Source: Prosopocoilus inquinatus
Lineage: Eukaryota; Arthropoda; Insecta; Coleoptera; Lucanidae
Direction of reading: 5' to 3'
NCBI GenBank assembly: GCA_036172665.1
Contig: CM069877.1
Coordinates: 14,714,501 to 14,778,500, forward strand
DNA: 64,000 nt
The notes under the pieces were generated by a model that saw only the letters and a list, made by a program, of their open reading frames with translations, searched no databases and was not told the origin of the DNA. Positions 54,989 to 64,000 of this stretch are shown piece after piece; position 1 is the first letter of the stretch, and the number at the start of each line of letters is the position of its first letter. Both the position numbers and the translations under genes were made by a program.

Positions 54989-56245
54989 AGTTCTTTTATT
55001 GTTCGCAAGTTGCGAAGATTGCATTAGAAGATTTTCGCCACACCGTTTGAAAACTACTGGCATAGCTAACGACTGGATGGTACGCCGCCTTGCCTGTGTG
55101 AATGACGACCCGAATATAGGTCAGTGATTTACGATGTCGTAAACGAACATCTGTTCGATTCGTATGAGGCCTATTAATAGATCGTAATACTCACGCTCAC
55201 AAAGCGCCTGGATTAATTAAAATAAGTGCCACTTCGTTCAAAGTAATTACAATTTTAAGTATTTTCAAATTATAAACCGACGATTATAATTACTGGATAA
55301 AAAATGCGGGTGAGTTAAATAATGACATCACTTTCATTCATCGTTTTATTTTCGGATATTTTACCCTCACAAGTAATAAATTGCCCTTCCATTTATAATT
55401 AAATAGATTAAGATTTCTTTAGTTTAATGAAGAAACTTTAAAACAATGTTGTAATTTATCTACTGTCTGTACAGTTTAAAATCGGCCACATTACGTAATC
55501 ACACTAGGGAGAATAGAATAAAATAGCTGTTAAAACTGATATGTGCTCACTACCAATATGACTGACATTAAATTTACAATTTCTATTAATTCAATTATGA
55601 AATTCGGCTAAGTAAAGCATTTTTAACGCCCTTGAATTGCAAATTCCAAAATTTACAAATTGATAGTATCTTAAAGTATTCTCGCATCCATTCGATAAAG
55701 TCGCAGTTTCGCATTGCCTTTGATGCTTTTTATTACCGCAATTTTTTGTGCTTTTACAACGGCGGCCGCTGTAACGCGTTTAAGGTGGGTCAGTATTACA
55801 TTAGCGTTCTGCAGTTACGAAAAATTTGACAAACGAAGATAGATTTTTGATTCGTAAAAACGCATATTAAGATCGTAATGGCATCTACAAATAATGAAAA
55901 AAGAGATATGTTACTCTTGTACAGGGAAGTCCGCGGAAACGCACATAGGGCCCGGGCATTGTAATAAACGATAATAGTGATTTTTATTACGAAACGCTGA
56001 AGAAAGAGTTTAAATGCCGGACTCTTTTTATGATCGGCCCTGTGTATGGGCACACCCACTGACTACAGAGGAAGCTGTTAAGGACCTTGCTGAATGTTTC
56101 TCTCTCGCACATTTCAGCAGTTTCAAACAAGTGGAACCTCCGAATTTTTTGGCTATGATTCGGTAGCCATCCGAAAATACGCACAGAAGGTAGCATTTCA
56201 CGTACTTCTACTGAGGTTTCTTTATTTGCACGCAATAAAAACACC
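54989..56245 (+). mobile_element. M1 inverted-repeat element, copy 3 (diverged)
   Basis: The left end AGTTCTTTTATTGTTCGCAA and the right end TTTGCACGCAATAAAAACACC (inverted match) bracket a ~1.26-kb copy. It shares with copies 1 and 2 CCACACCGTTTGAAAACT, ACTGGCATAGCTAACGA-like, ACGAAACGCTG, CATTTCAGCAGTTTCAAAC and AAGGTAGCATTTC blocks in the same order. It is about 300 bp longer than the others, with AT-rich extra sequence around 55,300-55,950. The flanks show no clear duplication. Non-coding. Confidence 0.65.
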
Positions 56246-57329
56246 GTGTTTGCCTAATTTTATATTTTAAGCGCTTACAAATTTTTTTATTGCCTATTTT
56301 ATGCCTGTTTCTGTATAATTATTTCTTATTATTTTGCTGTGTGTGTGAAAATATTTACTTCCTTTTCAAAATATTTTAAACCACTAACACTTGCTGCCTA
56401 AGTGCCGCTCTTCCAAAGAAGTGATTTTTTTTTTGTAAATAAGTACCGAAAATTCTGGGCTTTAGTTATCAGTAATGCGGGGGTGGTTCCTTTGTCAGTT
56501 ATAGCAAAAAGAGTTTGGGGTTGAGTAATTAGGCTGATCACCCCTAAATTATTACATAAATAATCCGCGTTATAATAGTTACATTTATAAGCAGAAGATG
56601 AATTTTTTAAAACTCAAGTTGTTTCTCACGTGATGCAGTAATTGCAATAAAAAGAAGTAAATAATAAATGTGCCGCAGTTACATGCACCGTAAAAGAAGC
56701 GCTCCCCGACGATCCTCGAAAAAAGCCAACGCCGGATTTATAACTCGATTAAAAATGAAGGAGCCCCGCCACCTCTCGTCCTCCTCATAAATAAAGTATA
56801 CCACTTAGAGCGCTTTTTTTGCTTTATTTCGCGTCTCGGCGCGCGCTAAGCAAAATCGCCGGACGTAATTTCTCTTATTTAAAACTTAAAAAGAGCACGG
56901 AGCCGAGCTCGTCGCCCTAAATTCCAATCCGAGTTGATAAATCCCCAGATATTCGGAAGTGCACAATGGCCGGACCGGTAATCCCTGCCAACAGGACGAC
57001 GACGTCGCAGCCGTCGCGGACGTCCCTGGACAGTCCCCGGTTTACTTTGCAACTTACACGGACGTGCCCTTTACTCTCTCTCCAATATTTACACGACATT
57101 CGGCGAAATCCGACCTGAATTGTAATCGAGGTGGTATTAACCCCTTTGAATTTTGAATTGTGACGCCATTCTAAAATATTTTAAGCCTTGAACAGTTGAT
57201 TAATTATTATGTGCGAGGAACAAATTTAAAATAATCTCAAAAGCGCGCGGCTCTTTTCGACAATCAAAAGAGGCTTGAATACTCCTGGGCAGGCAACCAA
57301 CCACACCTACACATAGTATCAAACATTTT
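56246..57329. other. Gene-free; GC-rich low-copy part at 56.7-57.1 kb
   Basis: The section 56,690-57,120 is GC-rich and non-repetitive, with frames on both strands (plus 56,959-57,156; minus 57,099-56,917) that I cannot assign. It might hold an exon or regulatory block. The remainder is AT-rich. Confidence 0.35.
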
Positions 57330-57394
57330 TTTGTCGTTCAATTTTCAATTACTGTTAAGTCATTGATGTTTTACTGTTCATTTCACTTTTCCGA

Positions 57395-57770
57395 TTACCA
57401 GGAAATGCTTCATACCAGAATACTACACAATTACCTACCGAGTCACCGGTTACTAGGCTTAATCAAAAAAGGTATAGCGACGTGATATCTACCTACTACG
57501 TATAGGTAACGGGTAACACTACTTACCTGGTAACGAGTTGACAAAGGTTCCGTGTCTAAATTGAGGGCATAACTTCTGCACTTGTTTTGAGAGTAAGACT
57601 GTGCTAGGTAAAGACTCACGGGGGGTGGCCTACCTAGAACTTGACTCTCCCGGTAACAAGTTTTACCAAATACCGGTAGGCAACCGGTAACCAGTATTAC
57701 CTGGTACAGAGTGTACAATACCCCCTTAAATAGGTATTACCTACCAATGTAATCTACCCACTTACAGTAC
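57395..57770. other. GGTAAC-rich insertion in the satellite
   Basis: Breaks a satellite unit after TTTTCCGATTACC and gives way to satellite again at AAACTTTTCGATCAC (57,780). It is dense in GGTAAC, GGTAATAC and ACCGGT words (for example CAACCGGTAACC near 57,688 and GTCACCGGTTAC near 57,443). No coding capacity and no clear terminal repeats. Confidence 0.6.
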
Positions 57771-58597
57771 TCTGATTCATAAACTTTTCGATCACTTTTT
57801 GTCCTTTTTGTTCAATACTTGATCTAAGACGTCACTGCGCTGTCAGTATTTGATCACTATTTAATCAATCACATCGCCCTGGTCGTTCACATAAGTCACT
57901 GTTCAGTTTAATACTTCACATTATTTTTAGGTCATCAAATAAATCTTCATTCACTATTTCATCGTTCATTTTTCAATCATTATTTAATCATTGATGTTTA
58001 ACTGTTCACTTCACTTTTCCGACCACTAGTTAACGGTTCATGGATTTCTAGATCACCATTTGATCTTACTTATCACTTTTCGGTCAGTATTTGATCATTG
58101 GTGTACTTTCTGCTCATCACTTGATTTCACACGTTACTGTTGAGTCGCTTTTAATCACGGTTTAACCGTTTAATGACCCACGTCGCCTTCCATTCAGCAT
58201 TTGATTGTTCACGTTATTCACTGTTCACTACTTGACGGACTGCTTTACATTTGATCACTATTTGACCATTAACTTATTAGTTTTCACTTTTTATCACTAT
58301 TTCATGATTCATGCATTTCTCGATCAGTATTTTAGTTTACTTATCACTTTCCCATCAGTATTTGATACTGTCGAAAGCAAAAAAAAAGTATTATTACTAC
58401 ACTGCACGTCATTGTACTGTCACTATTTAATCATTATTAATTTTAATCATAATAATAATCACGTCGCCTTGGTCGTTTACATTATTCACTGTTCAGTTTA
58501 ATACTTCACATTATTTCTAGATCATCAAATAAATCTTCATTCACTATTTCATCGCTCATTTTTCAATCATTATTAAATCATTGATGTTTAACTATTC

Positions 58598-58735
58598 ACT
58601 GCGCTAAAATATTTGAAAATACTTTTTTGACAGTGATACGTAACTCCCTTTTTACGCTTACTTATCACTAACGAAGCCGTAACTCGGCGCAGCGAACTTT
58701 TATTAATATTTATTAATTTACTTAGATGTCGGTAA
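58598..58735. other. ~130-bp insertion in the satellite
   Basis: Unrelated sequence (GCTAAAATATTTGAAAATAC to GATGTCGGTAACATTC) interrupts the unit and accounts for the 677-bp spacing between landmarks 58,494 and 59,171. No terminal repeats seen. Confidence 0.6.
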
Positions 58736-61700
58736 CATTCTACTTTTCCGATCACTAGTTAATGGTTCATGCACTTCTGAATTACTATTTGATCTTACTT
58801 AACACTTTTCCGTCAGTATTGGATTGCTGATGTGATTTCTGTTCGTTACTTGATCTTACACGTCACTGTTGAATCACTTTTGATCACAGTTTAACGTTCA
58901 CGTCGCCTTCCATTCAGCATTTGATTGTTTACGTTATTCATAACTTGGCGACCTGCTTTACTTTTGATCACTATTTGATTATTAACTTACTAATTTCACT
59001 TTTTGTCACTATTTCATTATTCATGCACTTTTCGATCAGTATTTGATTTTACTCATCACTTTCCGATCAGTATTTGATAATTCGCTTACTTGTGCTCACT
59101 ACACGTCATAGTACTGTCATTATTTAATCACTATTTAATCGATCACGTCGCCTTCACGTTACTCACTGTGCAGTTTAATACTTCACATTATTTTTAGATC
59201 ACCAAATAAATCTTCATTCACTATTTCATCGTTCACTTTTCGATCACCATTGAATCACTGATGTTTAACTGTTCACTTCACTTTTCCAATCACTAGTCAA
59301 TGGTTCATGTACTTTTGGATCACTAGTTGATCTTATCATTTTTCTGTCAGTATTCGATCGTTCGTGTTCTTTCTTATCATTACTTAATCTCACACGTCAC
59401 TGTTGAGTCATTTTTGATCACTGTTTAACGACTCACGTTGCCTTTCATGCAGCATTTGATTGTTCAGGTCATTCACTGTTCATTATTTGACGGCCTGCTT
59501 TACTTTTCATCACTATTTGTTTATAAACTTATTAATTTCACTTTCTCTTATTGCTTCATGATTCATGCACTTTTTGATCATTATTTGATTTTAGAGATCA
59601 CTTTTTCGTCAGTATTTAGATAATTCGCTTACTTTGTGTACACTACACGTCGTTGTACTATCACTATATGATCACTATTTAATCAATCACGTCGCTTTTA
59701 CGTTACTCACTGTTCAGTTTAATACTTCACATTATTTTTAGATCGCCAAATAAATTTTCATTCACTGTTTCATCGTTCACTTTTCGATTACATTGTATCA
59801 CTGATGTTTAACTGTTCACTTCACTTTTCCAATCACTAGTCACTGGTTCGTGTACTTTTGGATCACTATTTGATCTTACTTTCACTTTTCCATCAGTATT
59901 CGATCGTTCGTGTTCTTTCTGATCATTGCTTGATCTCACACATCATCGTTGAGTCATTTTTGATCACTGTTTAACGACTCACGTTGCCTTCCGTTCAGCA
60001 TTTAATTGTTCAACTCATTTACTTTTAATTCCTCGACGGCATGATTTACTTTTGATCACTATTTGATTATTAATTTATTGATTTCACTTTCTCTTATTAC
60101 TTCATGATTTATGCACTTTTTGATCAGTATTTGATTTTACAAATCACTTTCCCGTCAGTATTTAGATAATTCGCTTACTTTGTGTACACTACACATCATT
60201 GTACTGTCACTATTTGATCACTATTTAATCACGTCGCCTTTACGTTACTCACTGTTCAGTTTAATAATTCACATTATTTTTAGATCGCCAAATAAATCTT
60301 CATTCACTGTTTCATTGTTCACTTTTCGATCATATTGAATAACTGATGCTTAACTGTTCATTTCACTTTTCCAATCACTAGTCAATGGTTAATGTACTTT
60401 TGGATGACTATTTGATCTTACTTATCATTTTTCTGTCAGTATTCGATCGTTCGTGTTCTTTCTGATCATTACTTGATCTCACACGTCACTCTTGAGTCAC
60501 TTTTGATCACTGCTTAACGACTGACGTTGCCTTGCGTTTAGCATTTGATTTTTCACGTTATTTATGTTGTTGCTCACTACTTGACGGCCTACTTTACTTT
60601 TCGTCACTATTTGTTTATTAACTTATTAATTTCACTTCTTGTCACTATTTCATGATTCATGCACTTTTCAATCAGTATTTGATTTTACTCATCACTTTCC
60701 CATGAGTATTTGATAATTCGTTTACTTGTACTCACTACACGTAACTGTACTGACACTATTTGGTCACCATTTAATCAATCACGTCGCTTTCACGTCACTC
60801 ACTTTTTAGTTTAATAATTCACGTTATTTATTTCTAGATCAGCAAATAAATATTCATTCACTGTTTCATCGTTCACTTTTCGATCACATTGAATCACTGA
60901 TGTTTAACTGTTCACATCACTTTTCCAATCACTAGTTAATGGTTAATGTACTTGGACTATTTGATCTTACTTATCACTTTTCCATCAGCATTCGATCGTT
61001 TCTGATCATTACTTGATATCACACGTCACTGTTGAGTCACTTTTGATTACTGTTTAACGACTCCGTCGCCTTGCATCCATCGTTTGATTGTTCATGCTGT
61101 TCACCATTCACTTCTTGACGGCCTGCTTTACTTTTGATCACTGTTTGATTATTAACTTATTAACTATTTGATCTTACTTATCGCCTTACCGTCAGTATTC
61201 AATCGTTCGTCTACTTCTGATCATTACTTCATCTCGCACGTCACCACTGTCACTGTTACTTTTGATCACTGTTTAACGATTCACGTTGTTTTGGGTTCAG
61301 CATCTGCTTTTTCACTTTACTCACTGTTCACTACTCGACGGCCTTCTTTAATTTCATTTTTTTAATTACTATTCCATGATTCATACACTTTTCAATCACT
61401 ATTTCATTTTACTTATAACTTTCTCGACACGCCTTTCTTTTTGCTCACTACTTGACCTTACACGTCATTGTTCCGTCACTATTTGATCACCATTTAGTCA
61501 ATCAAGTCGCCTCAGAATTCGATCGTTCTTGTTGCTCACTGCTTACAATTTGATGGCCCAGTTCACTCTTGGTCACTATTTGATGTTTAACTTGAATTAC
61601 AGCTTACTATTAGAAGTTTTATCTAACTTTTTGATAAGTCGTCGATAGTTCATTGTATTTAATTATTATTTAGTACTCCACATTAGTTTTAGATTACCAT

Positions 61701-62175
61701 GTATTTCTATCTGTCACTATGTCAATGTCCAGCTCACTCCTCGATCACTGTCGAATAACTTACTCTCACTATTTATCGAAAAGCAATCATAGGAGTATTC
61801 ATCACTATTTATCGTTCAATTCATTTTCAAATCGCTATTTAACTTAATACTGTTTATGCAGTTTTTATTTTATCACTATTTACTGTTCATTTCGCTGTCG
61901 ATCACTTTTGTTCACTTCACTGCTTGACTTTTTAAATACTTTTTTGTCTTTATTTAATTATGCACGTCGCATTATACGCTTTTATTTATTCGATTACTTT
62001 TTTTACGATCATTACTTCATTATTCACGGTTCTTTCCAATCAGTGTTTAATTTTTTACTGCACTTCCTAATCGCCTAGCTGTTTATTGTGTGCGTAAGTA
62101 AAATCGATTGATCGTTAACAACAGGTCGCATTACATGATTATTTCACTATTTAATTATTCACGTCACTTTAGGGA

Positions 62176-64000
62176 AGTATTTGATGGTGTATTTTGAATT
62201 GTCCGTTCTAAAAAATTTTACAAACATTTCAGCGCTTGTACAAGTTGGGTTTCTGAAATTTAAGATGTTGCTTGCAGGTTTTCGTGCACAAGTGGGTTTC
62301 TGGGATTTAAGATGTGACTTAATTTTTTTTTGCAAGAGTTCGACTCACTTCTGTAAATCATACAATTATTTTAACTGTAATCAGGTATCGTCATTTTACT
62401 TTTAGCCATGCTATTGCGATATTAATAAAACTAAAAGGTTTCCGAATGCTGCCTCGATAAGACCAAATAAAATAAAAAAGCGTGGGACATTTCGAATAAT
62501 ATGAAACTCGCAAACGTTCTTCTTCGAGTCGCAAAAGTCGACGTTTTCGGCGGCTAGACGTTGAACCGCGCGAACTTTTTCCGTCCGAAATTACATTAAA
62601 ACGCCATTATGTAAATTGGAATATCTTCGGAATTAGACGCTCCGACGAGCGGCTCCCTCTTAAATATTCCGCGGACGATATGACAACCACAACAAGTTTA
62701 TTGAATTCTTTATACGGAGACTTGGGGCAATCCACTCCTGAAATTGCGCCCCGCGTCTCCTTAAAAAATTACCGAATTAAAGAAAGCAATGTTGTTCGTT
62801 TACACGTAAATAACGTGTGTCTACTTTTACATGTAAACAATGCGTATGTAGATAATGTGGACTATGCAGATAATGTAGACAATGTAGAAAATTATTGTCC
62901 GTTGTCATTCATAGTTGAGGTTACTTTGTTCTATAGTGCAAGTTACCAGTTACCAAAGATATTTTTCTTACAAACTGTTCTGAATGAATTAGCAACTTTA
63001 ATATGCTGCGTTCAGGCAGATACAAAAATAAAACGTTTGAAGAACTTTAATTACACCTTAATAAAACAAATAGACAAGTACATGTTGATGTGTAATTATG
63101 AAAAGAAATTGTCCACGACCTATTACTCTATAGGTTAATTAAAATACCGGTAAGTTCCCGTTAAACATTTCATATTTTTATGTTAGATACATGAGAAACG
63201 AGCAATTGTTTACATTGTTTACGTTGTGTACGCAGTAAAGGTGAAGTAAACTACATCATTGTCTGGATGTAAACAGTTATGTAAATCACGTTCAATTCTC
63301 TACACGCACTGTTACGGGCCCAAATTACTTCAGCTACGTGACGTAGGTCGCGCTATGTCACCTAAACCTGTCTATTTCTCTGCTAGTTTTTTTTTTCTTG
63401 TGCTACATTCGACCAGAAATTTTGCAGTTTGAAAACCTATCGCCCTTTGATTGCTTAGGTTGGCTTGTAATTTATTTGCTGCTTCTACTGAGCGAGTTAC
63501 ACTCTCCATTTTACCCGCGTCATCGAGTTTTCAACCGAAACGTCTCTGTAAACTTTTTGTTTACCGCGTAGTCATGTTTCGTCTTCAGTTTTACCACCAC
63601 GGTCGAAGTCGCTTGAATTTGTGACAAATATTTCTGTTAGACAAATGACAGCCCTGACGTCCTCTCGACTCCTCGCGTTCATTTCGCCTTCGTTTCAGTG
63701 CAAAACTTTCTCTGCTAAGGGACATACGTCCCTTCGAGTTTGCTCGTTTAGAAACTAACAGGTGTTAACCTATTTTGATTGACGTAACCTTCTTTCCACA
63801 AGGGAGAATTGTTTTCTTCGCTTGAGAAACACTTCTTTGATGTCAAAGTCAGTCGATTGTTACTGATTTGTTTGGATTTTTCTTAGGCTCACTTGGTGAG
63901 TTTATTCTCTCTTTTTGGAAATTTAACTTAAAATTTTTGATGTCCTTGTAGACCAGTCGTATCACGTTTCCGATTATGTCAGTACTATTAAACTTCCTTT
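62176..64000. other. Low-copy DNA, no confirmed gene
   Basis: A 152-residue plus-strand frame at 62,680-63,138 starts MTTTTSLLNSLYGDL and contains a DNVD/ADNV tandem; the tandem comes from a GTAGATAATG-type minisatellite in DNA, and no family is recognised, so I do not call it a gene. The part 62,490-62,760 is GC-richer and non-repetitive. From 63,300 to the end I see no gene or repeat. Confidence 0.35.
62797..63275. promoter_or_regulatory. Candidate forkhead-site cluster
   Basis: Within 480 bp there are four exact TGTTTAC/GTAAACA sites (62,832-62,838; 63,207-63,213; 63,216-63,222; 63,269-63,275) and the variant GTAAATA at 62,806, plus CGTTTAC at 62,797. This is the core bound by forkhead-family factors. 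In AT-rich DNA some are expected by chance, and the cluster is untested. Confidence 0.35.

Larger units (their letters stand above)
57330..62175. repeat. Hierarchical satellite, ~545-bp higher-order period
   Basis: About 4.8 kb built from short words such as GATCACTATTTGATCA, TTCACTATTTCATCG and CACGTCACTGTTGAGTC, roughly 15-30 bp apart. These words are organised into a higher-order unit: CAGTTTAATACTTCACATTA-type landmarks at 57,904, 58,494, 59,171, 59,715, 60,257 and 60,807 give spacings of 590, 677, 544, 542 and 550 bp. The longer spacings are explained by small insertions. The array decays to irregular words after about 61,300. Frames inside (58,205-58,501 and others) are chance frames. 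Confidence 0.9.

Noticed and set aside
57330..62175. Regularly spaced short repeats resembling a CRISPR array
   Set aside because: Repeats are not identical, spacers are themselves repeats, no cas genes are present, and the host is a eukaryote; it is a satellite.
1..64000. tRNA or rRNA genes
   Set aside because: Scanning by eye for GGTTCRANNCC-type B boxes paired with A boxes found none convincing; no rRNA-like conserved blocks. A tRNA scan would settle this.

Overview
The window looks like AT-rich, repeat-laden DNA from an insect nuclear genome. Coleoptera is my best guess, but it is weakly supported and rests mainly on the mix of mobile elements. The signs of a eukaryote are a three-exon gene with GT-AG introns and an AATAAA signal, many eukaryotic transposon classes, and long satellite arrays. 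There are no operons, ribosome binding sites or bacterial genes. I can support only one intact host gene: a 233-residue homologue of the MICOS subunit MIC13/QIL1 on the minus strand at 28,872-29,684.

Layout. 1-5 kb: non-coding DNA, a DDxD-type mariner-like deletion derivative with 45-bp inverted repeats (2,564-3,286), the first copy of a ~0.9-kb inverted-repeat element (family M1) and a fold-back repeat. 5-16 kb: gene-free DNA, a ~159-bp repeat interrupted by a minus-strand CR1/Jockey-type LINE that itself carries a MITE, a ~123-bp repeat, a T-rich hAT-like stretch, and a decayed minus-strand R1-clade LINE. 16-28 kb: a second M1 copy, a PIF/Harbinger transposase fragment, a complete but dead Tc1 element (20,689-22,121), a Ty3/gypsy element with one LTR (22,835-26,260) split by another repeat, and a Ty1/copia fragment. 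28.8-29.7 kb: MIC13. 30-45 kb: dispersed composite repeats built from ~165-bp monomers, two small MITEs, a piggyBac element flanked by TTAA (36,931-39,069), and a tandem duplication with a perfect 149-bp-arm palindrome. 45.7-48.7 kb: a 5'-truncated R1-clade LINE with poly(A) and a target-site duplication. 49-57 kb: mostly single-copy-looking DNA, a second copy of the repeat that splits the gypsy element, and a third M1 copy. 57.3-62.2 kb: a hierarchical satellite with a ~545-bp higher-order period. 62.2-64 kb: low-copy-looking DNA with a cluster of forkhead-type TGTTTAC sites.

Nearly all coding capacity belongs to dead transposons, and nested insertions give relative ages. The one clear cellular role is in the mitochondrial inner membrane (MIC13). 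No multi-gene defence, metabolic or signalling system is visible. The most unusual structures are the Cys-rich, double-length MIC13, the higher-order satellite, the dispersed ~165-bp monomer family, and the near-new palindrome at 44.2-44.5 kb. All reading was by eye; repeat boundaries are approximate unless terminal repeats or target duplications fix them.
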